IMG/VR virus record: IMGVR_UViG_3300009496_000011
Coordinates: 1-53,041 of that record
From: a virus
Direction: 5' to 3' (one strand)
DNA: 53,041 nucleotides
In this document: one piece after another, positions 1 to 7,320 of the stretch
How positions within the stretch are numbered: the stretch's first letter is position 1
How the letters are laid out: the number at the start of each line of letters is the position of its first letter
Notes under the pieces: generated by a model
What the model was told of the DNA's origin: nothing
Database searches by the model: none
The model's input: only the letters and a program-made list of their open reading frames with translations
Position numbers and translations under genes: made by a program

Positions 1-2
1 AG

Positions 3-122
3 ATTGATGCATATAAGAAATCAATCAAGTTTTGGGAGAAGATGGGCTATGAACTAGAGAAAGAGTTTCCAGTGATGTATGGACATAAACAAGATTACAA
101 AACTGGAATAAAAGAACTATGA
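3..122 (+). CDS. C-terminal end of a GNAT-like acetyltransferase (partial)
   Basis: An open frame enters from the left edge and ends at the TGA at 120-122, giving 39 residues. The piece SIKFWEKMGYE resembles the last strand-helix-strand of GNAT N-acetyltransferases, where 'A-x-x-F-Y-x-K-x-G-F' is typical. The stop overlaps the next start as ATGA (119-122), so the two genes are translationally coupled. Only the tail is visible, so the acceptor substrate cannot be guessed and the family call rests on one short motif. Confidence 0.5.
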   Translation: MDAYKKSIKFWEKMGYELEKEFPVMYGHKQDYKTGIKEL

Positions 123-658
123 AATTTATAAAGACATTTGAGGATTGGAATAATGTATCGCCAGAACTAAAGGCTCACATCGATGAGGACCTTGACTTAA
201 CCAATTCATTCTTTAGACTGGGCAGTGAGGCCTATGCTAAACTTTTTGAAGAGGTAAAAGAGTACTGGGATAAAGGCAACATCATTCTTAAAGGTCCAAG
301 CGGTTGGATGGCTAAAAACCTTGAAGTTGGTAAGCCAGCAGTCTATAAAGAACGTGGCGGTAAGGCCAAGAAGGTTAAACTGGATTCACCAGAACGTGGT
401 GGCAATAAGAAGTTTATTGTCTATCGTAACACTGGTCGAACTGATGAAGACGGTAATATTCTAGCTAAGAAGATTGAATGGGGAGACCCGAAACTTGCAG
501 TTAAGAATGATGACCCTGGGGCAGCGGCTTCATTCTGGGCAAGACATAAATGTGACACTAAAGCTAAACAAGATCCTAATAAAGCCGGCTTCTGGGCTTG
601 TTATGGGCCAACACTTTTTGGCAAACAACTAGGGCTTAAATCAGATCAACCATGGTAA
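119..658 (+). CDS. Leader-bearing phage protein with H-x-C/W-x-C motif
   Basis: A 179-residue protein of unknown role. Its first residues, MKFIKTFEDWNN, match the capsid-targeting-like leader seen on five other proteins here. The C-terminal half (about residues 118-165) has a pattern EWGDP, then DDPGAAASFWARHKC, then GFWACYGP. This resembles a small phage-associated domain of unknown function (DUF5872-like, from memory) in which a His-x-Cys and a Trp-x-Cys pair may bind metal. It overlaps the acetyltransferase end by 4 bp and the next gene by 7 bp. The coding call is secure; the packaged-protein role is inferred from the leader only. Confidence 0.75.
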   Translation: MKFIKTFEDWNNVSPELKAHIDEDLDLTNSFFRLGSEAYAKLFEEVKEYWDKGNIILKGPSGWMAKNLEVGKPAVYKERGGKAKKVKLDSPERGGNKKFIVYRNTGRTDEDGNILAKKIEWGDPKLAVKNDDPGAAASFWARHKCDTKAKQDPNKAGFWACYGPTLFGKQLGLKSDQPW

Positions 659-957
659 CGCACGAAGAAATGATAGAGATGATTGAAGACCAGCGTAAAC
701 CCTTTACTGAAGAGCGCTACGATGGTTATATCATGCGTCATTTTGATTCAAGCTACCCGGAACACTTATTCAAATGGCACTGGGATGAAGAGGACCGAAC
801 AATAGAGGTTCTTGAAGACAATGACTGGCGCTTTCAGTATGACAATGAAATGCCAATTCCAATGCTAACAGGTGTGGATATTAATATCCCAGCTGGAACT
901 ATCCACAGAGTAATCAAAGGCACAGCTGTGTTAAGCGTAAAAATATTATTTGATTAG
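652..957 (+). CDS. Small cupin-like protein
   Basis: A 101-residue protein that looks like a single cupin barrel. The segment around residues 38-52 (HLFKWHWDEEDRTIEVLED) and the later PAGTIHRV near residue 80 match the two His-containing cupin motifs, where 'P-x-G-x-x-H' is the second metal-binding signature. No partner domain is present. It overlaps the preceding gene by 7 bp, suggesting cotranscription. The fold is a moderate guess; the ligand or reaction is unknown. Confidence 0.6.
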   Translation: MVTHEEMIEMIEDQRKPFTEERYDGYIMRHFDSSYPEHLFKWHWDEEDRTIEVLEDNDWRFQYDNEMPIPMLTGVDINIPAGTIHRVIKGTAVLSVKILFD

Positions 958-960
958 CAA

Positions 961-971
961 GATATATAAAA
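961..971 (+). promoter_or_regulatory. Putative late promoter box GATATATAAAA
   Basis: Lies in the 42-bp gap upstream of the acidic core-type gene (start at 1000). It belongs to the GATATATA family that recurs at other real gene gaps in this window and resembles the T4 late promoter box TATAAATA. The gap is otherwise A-rich with no Shine-Dalgarno sequence. Confidence 0.5.
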
Positions 972-999
972 CCTAAGCACAAAAATAAAACTAAAGAAA

Positions 1000-1584
1000 A
1001 TGGCTAGAAAAATTTTATCATTTGAGGAGTACTCAAAGAAAGTAAACGCACCAGACGTTAGTGAAGAAGAAACTGACGAGGTGGCAACTGAAGACAGAGC
1101 TGAAGAGATCGAGGACGATGGCATAGAGACGGCTAACGAAGAAGATGAAGACGAGTCTGAAGAACTAGAAGGCGAAGAGTCTGATGAGGACGAGGATGAA
1201 GACGAGGATGAAGACGAGGATGAAGACGAGGATGAAGACGAGGATGAAGACGAAGACGAGGACTCTGAAGAGGAGTCTGAAGAAGTTAAGTTAGCATCTG
1301 AAATGTTAAAAGAAGTCTACGAATCAGCGTGTAACGAAGCTAAAGCATATGAAGGTGATGATTACCAAGAACATACCGTAGAATCTTACATGAAAGAGAT
1401 GGCAGCTCTTAATGCTGGCATGATGGCTGAAATATATGAGTCTGCGTGTGACGGTGTTAAAGAAGGTGAAATGACTGTTGAAATGTACGAAGCATCATGT
1501 AACGGGATGAAAGAAGCATATGCTAAAAAGATGGATGAGATGATGGAAGCGTGGTCGGCTGATGTACCTGCTGCTGAAGACTAA
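1000..1584 (+). CDS. Highly acidic leader-bearing protein, prohead-core-like
   Basis: A 194-residue, very acidic protein. It starts with MARKILSFEEYSKK, a T4-like capsid-targeting leader. Residues about 20-95 are almost entirely Asp/Glu, including a run of Glu-Asp pairs encoded by a 12-bp tandem repeat. The C-terminal third carries three related units: EVYESACNEAK, EIYESACDGVK and EMYEASCNGMK. T4 gp67, a prohead core protein, is also small and acidic and has a leader, so a scaffold/core or internal role is plausible. Sequence identity to gp67 cannot be claimed from composition alone. It could instead be a DNA-mimic protein. Confidence 0.8.
   Translation: MARKILSFEEYSKKVNAPDVSEEETDEVATEDRAEEIEDDGIETANEEDEDESEELEGEESDEDEDEDEDEDEDEDEDEDEDEDEDEDSEEESEEVKLASEMLKEVYESACNEAKAYEGDDYQEHTVESYMKEMAALNAGMMAEIYESACDGVKEGEMTVEMYEASCNGMKEAYAKKMDEMMEAWSADVPAAED
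1189..1248 (+). repeat. Five perfect 12-bp tandem repeats (gacgaggatgaa)
   Basis: Five head-to-tail copies of gacgaggatgaa encode Asp-Glu repeats in the acidic protein; a degenerate sixth unit follows at 1249-1260. The repeat length is a multiple of three, so slippage would change the length of the acidic run without breaking the frame. Confidence 0.95.
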
Positions 1585-1606
1585 AATAAATAAAAATAAA
1601 TTAAGA

Positions 1607-2365
1607 ATGGCTAAAATATTTTACGTAACAGAAAGAACGCCAGATTATGCTCAGGTGAATTTCTTTAAGACAGAAAAAGAGGCTTTGGAATATGGTATCT
1701 CTGAATTACCACAATTCGACATGTATGACGAACCAACGAACGATGAAGAGGCTGATGGTGAAGAATGGTACCAAGGAGACTCTCTAACATTTAAAAAAGG
1801 AATCTTATTTTCATTTGAAGGTGGCGAGGTCTACGTTCAAGCAATGGAAGAAGACGCAGCTAGAGAATATGTTGAAGAGCTTGGTGAAGAAGGTGGAGCT
1901 ATTTTCTTTGATGGCTTTAGCAGAGGAATGTATGGTTATCTAGGCACAGCAGCTGACGGTAAAGGTTTCAAATGGGACTGGGATGGCTACGATCTTAATG
2001 AGTCAAAAAATGAAATACATAAAATGAAATACACAAAAACATTTGAATCATTTGTAAATGGTTCTACAAAAGAGCTTAACGAAAAAGTAAACGCATCAGG
2101 TTACATTAAAGCTGGTAAATTAGGTTATAACGATCAATTCCTAGGAAGACAATCACTTTCTAAAACATTATCATTAGATTTAGGTTTTGATAAAAAGAAC
2201 GAATTTGGTGGTGGAGATTGGATTGGATTCGATCACGTATCAATGTACGCTTCTGGTAAAAAGGGTGGAACTATAATAGATGACGCACTAACCGGTAAAT
2301 ATACATATGATGAGTTAAAGGCAGCAGCTGCTAAACACTTTGGCATTAGCGAATCAGGTAGTTAA
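1607..2365 (+). CDS. Unknown acidic N-domain joined to a leader-type domain, C-terminus broken
   Basis: The start at ATG 1607 (MAKIFYV) is preferred over an upstream in-frame ATG at 1562 because 1562 lies inside the acidic gene and 1607 has the usual A-rich leader. The protein is 252 residues. Residues 1-135 form one unknown acidic domain. At residue 140 (ATG 2024) comes MKYTKTFESFVNGS, which looks like a fresh capsid-targeting leader preceded by A-rich sequence. This may therefore be two genes joined without a stop, or one protein with an internal start. The frame ends early at 2365, and the expected continuation is found in the +1 frame (see 2358-2459). Confidence 0.65.
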   Translation: MAKIFYVTERTPDYAQVNFFKTEKEALEYGISELPQFDMYDEPTNDEEADGEEWYQGDSLTFKKGILFSFEGGEVYVQAMEEDAAREYVEELGEEGGAIFFDGFSRGMYGYLGTAADGKGFKWDWDGYDLNESKNEIHKMKYTKTFESFVNGSTKELNEKVNASGYIKAGKLGYNDQFLGRQSLSKTLSLDLGFDKKNEFGGGDWIGFDHVSMYASGKKGGTIIDDALTGKYTYDELKAAAAKHFGISESGS

Positions 2366-2459
2366 CGAAGGTCTTACTAAAAAAGATCTTAAAGATGTTT
2401 AAAAGCGTGGATATGGCGCAACATTAGATGACGGTGTTATTGAAAAGCCTGAGTACTAA
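2358..2459 (+). pseudogene. Out-of-frame continuation of the preceding gene
   Basis: Shifting frame by one base at 2357-2358 turns the ending ESGS-stop into ES-V-V-N-E-G-L-T-K-K-D-L-K-D-V. After a single TAA (2400-2402) the same frame continues with KRGYGATLDDGVIEKPEY and then a stop at 2457-2459. The VNEG piece matches the ESVNEA motifs of the 48551 gene product. One base insertion plus one base change would explain the broken C-terminus. A sequencing or assembly error is the other possibility. Confidence 0.5.
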
Positions 2460-2483
2460 GAACTACATACTATAAACTTTATA

Positions 2484-2514
2484 AAGGTCATGCATATAAT
2501 GCATGACCTTTTTT
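2484..2514 (+). terminator. Strong intrinsic terminator
   Basis: A perfect 12-bp stem (2484-2495 aaggtcatgcat against 2499-2510) with a 3-nt loop is followed by a T run (2509-2514). It separates the leader-protein cluster from the dCMP deaminase gene at 2527. Confidence 0.9.
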
Positions 2515-2526
2515 ATTTAAAGAAAT

Positions 2527-3039
2527 ATGCCAAGAATCGCAATTGAAAAAATATACATGCAGACAGCATACCAGTTTGCAAAGCTAAGCTATGCTAAAAG
2601 ACGCAAGGTTGGCTGTGTAATTGTTAAGAACCAACAATTAATCTCATTTGGCTATAATGGTATGCCGTATGGTTTTGATAACCAATGCGAGGATGACCAT
2701 ACTTTATACTATGAGGATCCAGAAGGTACTTTAGATCTAATCGAAAAAGGATATGAATGTAGTGATGGCTGCTGTACTAAAGAAGATGCTGTAACCAAGC
2801 GTGAGGTTCTACACGCAGAATCAAATGCTATTATGAAGGTTGCTAAGTCAACTATGAATTGCGATGGTGCTGAACTTTATACTACAACTTGCCCGTGTTT
2901 TGATTGTGCAAAATTGATTATTCAAGCCGGTATCTCAAAAGTCTACTACTCAGAAGACTATCGTGATATGAGTGGTGTAGAACTACTAAAGAAAGCTAAT
3001 ATTAACGTTGAAGAAGTTATCTGTTGGAACGACCTATAA
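2527..3039 (+). CDS. cd: dCMP deaminase
   Basis: A 170-residue zinc deaminase that converts dCMP to dUMP to supply thymidylate synthesis, as T4 Cd does. Catalytic motifs are His96-Ala-Glu98 and Pro123-Cys124-x-x-Cys127, giving the His/Cys/Cys zinc site and the Glu proton shuttle. The N-terminal stretch with VGCVIV and GYNGMP is typical of the family. Extra cysteines at 54, 78, 82 and 83 could form a second, structural zinc site as in phage deaminases. It follows a terminator and overlaps the helicase gene by 16 bp. Confidence 0.92.
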   Translation: MPRIAIEKIYMQTAYQFAKLSYAKRRKVGCVIVKNQQLISFGYNGMPYGFDNQCEDDHTLYYEDPEGTLDLIEKGYECSDGCCTKEDAVTKREVLHAESNAIMKVAKSTMNCDGAELYTTTCPCFDCAKLIIQAGISKVYYSEDYRDMSGVELLKKANINVEEVICWNDL

Positions 3040-4754
3040 AAGACATAATAGACCATGCACTAGAAACTAAAGTTTTTGGTGAGGACTTCTCTTTCAGGAG
3101 AGGTCAGCGTGAAGTGATTGAGCAGATTGTGACTGCTTATCAAGAAGATCCAGAATCTACAGTGGTGATTGATGCGCCAACTGGAACTGGTAAGTCACTC
3201 ATTGCTATGTGGAGCTCATACATCCTAAAAGAGCTGGGCAAGCGTGGCTATCTAGTGACTTCAGATCTAGCACTACAAGACCAGTATGAGAAAGACTTTA
3301 AGCGCCTTAGCCTAAACTGGCCAAGTATTCGAGGTGTTGATAACTATGAGTGCTTTGTCAACAGCTTACCATTTAGCCTCGGTGACTGTAAGATGAAAGG
3401 CATGAGCTATGAACAAGCTGAACAACTCTCTTGTTATGGTCACTGTGGCTACCTACAGAACAGAAGGCGTGCGATTGAACAACCAGTTGCTCTCTTAAAC
3501 TACAGCTTCTGGCTAATCCAACGTAACTACGTTCAGGCTAGAATGGACGAACAAGAGCGTGAGGCTCCGTTCAAGAAGCGTGACTTTGTCTTCTTTGATG
3601 AGGCACATAAAGTAGATGAGATTGTACAGAACCATTTTAGCGCGCGTATTGACGAGTCTATTATTGACCGAGTGGTTTACCTTAACAGGTTTATTAGTCG
3701 CCATAATATACCAGCTGAAACACAAACCAAGAATAGATTACAGGCAGTTGTACATGATCTAATGACAACTAAAGGTCGCGAGCCGCTCTTTAAAGCTATT
3801 CAAGAATTTAGAGGTATTGCTATTACATACCGAGCTGCACAAGATATTGCTAAGAAGACTGCTAAAAAGCGCTTTGGTCAGAAAACTATACCAAGTGATT
3901 GGGCATCCGCATTTACCGCTTTCGACCGCCTAAAGGACATCTACTGTAAGTTTGATGACTATGCTGACTTAATCAAAGATGTTGGCTTAGAAGCCATGGT
4001 AATTGACCAGCGAGAAGATGAGGCTAGATTTACATGTGTTGAAGAGGCTAAGATGATTCAGAAGTATCTACACGAACAAGCTGGCTTTAAAGTTTTTATG
4101 TCAGCGACAATTGGTGACCCAAGAGCTTATGCTAGAATCATGGGCATTAAAGGCGCTCGCTTTATTCGTATGGACAATTCATTTAGCTTTGAAAAGTCAC
4201 CAATAATTTTTGTCAACCGACATAAGCTAACTTATAGAGAGCGTGAAGCTTCACTGCCAAAGGTGGTTAAGATCCTGGATCAGATTATAAAGAAACATAA
4301 AGGCCAGCGTGGTATTATTCACTCGGGCTCATATCAGTTTACAAACTATATCAAACAGCATTCAATGCATACCTTTAGGCTAATGGACTATGAAGGTTCA
4401 AAGGAGAAGGCTGAGATGCTTGAACTCTTTGAGCAGAAAGAAGACTCTATTATCATGGGCCCTTCATTACTAGAAGGTCTAGACTTAAAAGACGGTATGA
4501 GCAGATTCCAGATCTTCTTTAAAGTACCTTATCCAAGTTTAGCAGATCCGTTGATTAAAGCTAAGCTCAACATCTCAAACGATTGGTATAACTGGAAGAC
4601 TGGCGTTTCAATTCAACAGGGTGTTGGCCGAAGCGTAAGAAGCGTAGATGACTGGGCAATTACATACGTGATTGACGCTAGTTTTATGAGTCTGATAAAT
4701 AAACCAGACTTCTTCCCGCCTTCATTTAAAGAACGTATTAAGATAGTAAAATAA
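3024..4754 (+). CDS. DinG/XPD-family iron-sulphur DNA helicase
   Basis: A 576-residue superfamily 2 helicase. Walker A is APTGTGKS (51-58) and the DEAH box is FFDEAH (190-195). Four cysteines between them (110, 122, 137, 141) fit the Fe-S cluster domain of DinG/XPD helicases. Late motifs include GPSLLEGLDL and QGVGRSVRS. These enzymes unwind DNA 5'-3'; a role in phage replication or repair is inferred. No ATG occurs before residue 62, which lies after Walker A, so the TTG at 3024, overlapping the deaminase gene by 16 bp, is the only reasonable start. Confidence 0.88.
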   Translation: MERPIKDIIDHALETKVFGEDFSFRRGQREVIEQIVTAYQEDPESTVVIDAPTGTGKSLIAMWSSYILKELGKRGYLVTSDLALQDQYEKDFKRLSLNWPSIRGVDNYECFVNSLPFSLGDCKMKGMSYEQAEQLSCYGHCGYLQNRRRAIEQPVALLNYSFWLIQRNYVQARMDEQEREAPFKKRDFVFFDEAHKVDEIVQNHFSARIDESIIDRVVYLNRFISRHNIPAETQTKNRLQAVVHDLMTTKGREPLFKAIQEFRGIAITYRAAQDIAKKTAKKRFGQKTIPSDWASAFTAFDRLKDIYCKFDDYADLIKDVGLEAMVIDQREDEARFTCVEEAKMIQKYLHEQAGFKVFMSATIGDPRAYARIMGIKGARFIRMDNSFSFEKSPIIFVNRHKLTYREREASLPKVVKILDQIIKKHKGQRGIIHSGSYQFTNYIKQHSMHTFRLMDYEGSKEKAEMLELFEQKEDSIIMGPSLLEGLDLKDGMSRFQIFFKVPYPSLADPLIKAKLNISNDWYNWKTGVSIQQGVGRSVRSVDDWAITYVIDASFMSLINKPDFFPPSFKERIKIVK

Positions 4755-4761
4755 TATAATT

Positions 4762-4971
4762 ATGGGATTTAACAAATTATGGGTGCCGGCAATCGAGGAC
4801 CTAGAAGAGAGTAAGTGTAAGATGGGTGAACATGAGTTCGGTATGCATTGGCATAAGAGGCTGATGAAGACTGATGCAATCATTGGAGATAGCTCGTCTG
4901 TTGAGATGATTAAACAATTTGCAGAAAAGGCATATAATGTTCAGAAAGATAATCAAAAAGATAAAGAATAG
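4762..4971 (+). CDS. Small hypothetical protein
   Basis: A 69-residue protein with no recognised domain. It carries several His and acidic residues (GEHEFGMHWHKR, around residues 22-33) and a Lys/Asp-rich tail. It sits 7 bp after the helicase and 1 bp before the next start, so it is likely cotranscribed. Function unknown. Confidence 0.6.
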   Translation: MGFNKLWVPAIEDLEESKCKMGEHEFGMHWHKRLMKTDAIIGDSSSVEMIKQFAEKAYNVQKDNQKDKE

Positions 4972-4972
4972 T

Positions 4973-5599
4973 ATGTCTACACAAGTTAAAGACAAGCAAC
5001 AAGAAATCTGGTACGTTTGGGCTAAATCCGAACGTGTTGGTGATATTGTACAGCCTGCTGAAGTACAAGATGATGCTAAATGGCTTAAGTTTACAGATGG
5101 TACTCAGATCAACAAGAGTATCGTTAAAGAATTCTTAATGTCGGCTAAATCTGAGCAAGAGGCTAAGGTTTATTCACTAGACTTAAACCCAATTGGCTCG
5201 AGTGTTAATAGCGCTGCTAAACCTGTTGCGGTAAAACAAGAGGCACCAAAGCAAGAGCGTAGAATTACAGACGGTAAGTCAGCACCAACTCCAGAAGTTA
5301 ACGTAATGATGGAGATGTTGAAGAAGATCAGCAAGAAGAACAAGGCTGCAATGCTAGTTGAGGTTAATATCCCAGCAAAAGAGGTCTATGAAATGCTACA
5401 GGATCAAATGGACATGGAAGCAACAGAACTGAATGAACAGATAGGACTGCTTGTAGAAAGCCAGATAGATAACCTAAGAGAACAACTTAAAGAACAAATC
5501 GAAACTTTTATTTCTAATTATTATACAAATGAGTCAAGAAACAACAAACGAGCAAAATCAAACTCAAGCAACGCCACAGGCACAGATGCCTCTGAATAG
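4973..5599 (+). CDS. Hypothetical protein with coiled-coil C-terminus
   Basis: Starts at ATG 4973 (MSTQVKDKQQ), which avoids overlap with the preceding gene; an earlier in-frame ATG exists at 4919. The protein has 208 residues. The first 50 contain IWYVWAKSERVGDIV, suggestive of a small beta domain. A Lys/Pro/Ala linker follows, then a long helical, probably coiled-coil part (about 105-190). The end is Asn/Ser-rich. No family recognised. Confidence 0.65.
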   Translation: MSTQVKDKQQEIWYVWAKSERVGDIVQPAEVQDDAKWLKFTDGTQINKSIVKEFLMSAKSEQEAKVYSLDLNPIGSSVNSAAKPVAVKQEAPKQERRITDGKSAPTPEVNVMMEMLKKISKKNKAAMLVEVNIPAKEVYEMLQDQMDMEATELNEQIGLLVESQIDNLREQLKEQIETFISNYYTNESRNNKRAKSNSSNATGTDASE

Positions 5600-5960
5600 A
5601 CGTCAGAGAAGACTTATGATGAAGCAGAATGGAATGCTTAAGTATTTAAGCAAGCTAAGCTTTTTCCATCCAACCAAAGTTGCGATTAGACGGCAGAACA
5701 TGGAGAATGGCCGTAAGATACAGCAAGCCAGATTAGATGCTGCTGAAAAAGCTCAAGCTGAAAGACTTGAGGCTGTGTTAGAAAGAATGAAAGATACTTG
5801 GTCTAATATTGGTTACAATAAAGAAGAGATTGCAATGCTAGAAGAAGCATGGGCAATGACCATTATTAAAGACAAAGAAACTTACCGAGCTGACGTGAAA
5901 CAGTCTAGAAAATTGATGAAAGAGGCTGCAGCGTCATTAGCAGCTAGAAACAACAAGTAA
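5529..5960 (+). CDS. Hypothetical basic helical protein
   Basis: A 143-residue protein with a Gln/Thr-rich disordered start, a basic patch RRQRRLMMK near residue 25 and a long Ala/Glu/Lys helix. It overlaps the preceding gene by 71 bp. An alternative start at ATG 5586 (MPLNRRQRR) would shrink the overlap to 14 bp. Function unknown. Confidence 0.6.
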   Translation: MSQETTNEQNQTQATPQAQMPLNRRQRRLMMKQNGMLKYLSKLSFFHPTKVAIRRQNMENGRKIQQARLDAAEKAQAERLEAVLERMKDTWSNIGYNKEEIAMLEEAWAMTIIKDKETYRADVKQSRKLMKEAAASLAARNNK

Positions 5961-5963
5961 GAT

Positions 5964-6284
5964 ATGATTACGGTTAGTATTGAACCTGCTGATAACGGGG
6001 TCATCAAGTATGTAGTTGATGATAACGTAAATGGCGCCGGAGAAGAACATGTATCTCGTGTTGTCTATGATTTAGACAACGATGAAGAAAGAATAAATCT
6101 AGTCAACCTGGTCCAAGATATTATCTTGGACCTAGGGTTAGAAACTGGAACTGAAATTGACAAGCATATGTTCAGTGCTAAAACTGAATGGGGTGCTAAA
6201 TATAACCCGTCAATCAAAGAAACAAAAGAGAGAATCAAAAGGCTTGAGGCTGAAATTGAAAGTCTCTCGGCGCAACTAAAGTAA
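5964..6284 (+). CDS. Small hypothetical protein with coiled-coil tail
   Basis: A 106-residue protein with a beta-rich acidic N-terminal part and a C-terminal heptad helix (about 85-106). Its stop overlaps the next ATG as TAATG. A 23-bp near-perfect inverted repeat lies inside it at 6110-6132. Function unknown. Confidence 0.65.
   Translation: MITVSIEPADNGVIKYVVDDNVNGAGEEHVSRVVYDLDNDEERINLVNLVQDIILDLGLETGTEIDKHMFSAKTEWGAKYNPSIKETKERIKRLEAEIESLSAQLK
6110..6132. repeat. 11-bp perfect inverted repeat with 1-nt centre
   Basis: Arms ggtccaagata (6110-6120) and tatcttggacc (6122-6132) flank one T. The repeat lies within coding sequence and is not followed by a T run, so it is not a terminator. Confidence 0.85.
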
Positions 6285-6691
6285 TGAATTTTAGGATAGA
6301 ATGTGTTTGGTGTAAAACAAGAACTGAGTTCGATAAATTGTATAGGTCTAATGGTCATGACTTAGCAATATCTTATTCCGATATTTTTAATAGACTGATG
6401 AAGAGTGATCCGTATAACGAGGAGCCTTCTGATGTTATCATTACGCTTTATATCCGTAAAATGATTAAGAGAGCACTCAACTCTAAAATAGAGAGTGATT
6501 CTAATGAGTTTTCGATTGCTTATATGTTCAACAACTTAGACCAAGATTCAGTTGCTGGCGTGCATGATTTTATGACTGAACTATTTGATTCAGAGATCGA
6601 ACTTAACCTAACTGTAATTAATAGGTCGGATTATCCTAAACATGGAGTCTTAAGCAAATTCGACAATGTAAAATTCATTGACAATGATTAA
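6284..6691 (+). CDS. Hypothetical protein
   Basis: A 135-residue protein, mixed alpha/beta by eye, with an N-terminal pair of cysteines (FRIECVWCKT, residues 3-12). It is coupled upstream by TAATG and overlaps the next start as ATGATTAA. No family recognised. Confidence 0.65.
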   Translation: MNFRIECVWCKTRTEFDKLYRSNGHDLAISYSDIFNRLMKSDPYNEEPSDVIITLYIRKMIKRALNSKIESDSNEFSIAYMFNNLDQDSVAGVHDFMTELFDSEIELNLTVINRSDYPKHGVLSKFDNVKFIDND

Positions 6692-7283
6692 GCACAAACT
6701 TTTTGCAAAAGGTGAAAAGATACACGCGCTAATCTCAACTACACAAAAACCAAACGTACTTTTCCCAGTCAGAGCTATCATCTACGACGTTAAGTTCGAC
6801 GACATCAACCCACAGTATCAGATTAAAGTACTTAAGTTCTACGACCAGATCTACTTTTTAAAGCAGAATCTGTTTGGCGGCCGATTCATTAAAGACTTTG
6901 AAGGCCGAGATACGAAGATCAATCTAAAACGTGAAAACTATTCTAAAGTAAAGACCTTAGAAGACGAGGTCTTTAGTGGCCAGAACTGGCAAAAATACAT
7001 GATTGTTGTTGACTCTGTCTTTTGCACAAGGACTAGAGCAGAACAAGAAGAGCTCTTCAATAATATCCAATCCTTTCATATTGAGTTAAAACTGAAAGAA
7101 CTCTATGAACTAGTTAATCGTACGGTCTATTCTAAAGGCCCATACTATTTCCATACTCGAGGTGAATACATTAAAGCACTAGAGAAGTTTTTAGGAGATA
7201 GATACCCTAAGCAAAAAGACTGGGTAGACGAATTGCTTTACCGCCCAGATACATCTGAGATGGACAACTCTGAGTGGGTTTAA
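6684..7283 (+). CDS. Hypothetical protein
   Basis: The ATG at 6684 (MIKHKLFAKG) is chosen over an in-frame TTG at 6678. The product has 199 residues and is rich in Tyr, Phe and Lys, with no transmembrane segment. It is the last gene before a gap holding a probable late promoter, so it may be the end of the 2527-7283 transcription unit. No family recognised. Confidence 0.65.
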   Translation: MIKHKLFAKGEKIHALISTTQKPNVLFPVRAIIYDVKFDDINPQYQIKVLKFYDQIYFLKQNLFGGRFIKDFEGRDTKINLKRENYSKVKTLEDEVFSGQNWQKYMIVVDSVFCTRTRAEQEELFNNIQSFHIELKLKELYELVNRTVYSKGPYYFHTRGEYIKALEKFLGDRYPKQKDWVDELLYRPDTSEMDNSEWV

Positions 7284-7292
7284 GTAGAGCTG

Positions 7293-7303
7293 GATATATA
7301 TAA
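7293..7303 (+). promoter_or_regulatory. Putative late promoter box GATATATATAA
   Basis: Located 18 bp upstream of the first gene of the baseplate cluster (start 7321) in a 37-bp gap. It is a member of the recurring GATATATA family and marks the change from small unknown genes to structural genes. Confidence 0.55.
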
Positions 7304-7320
7304 AAAAGAATAGCAGCTTA

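Noticed and set aside
1189-1260. Tandem repeat considered as CRISPR array
   Set aside because: Units are contiguous 12-mers with no spacers and are coding.
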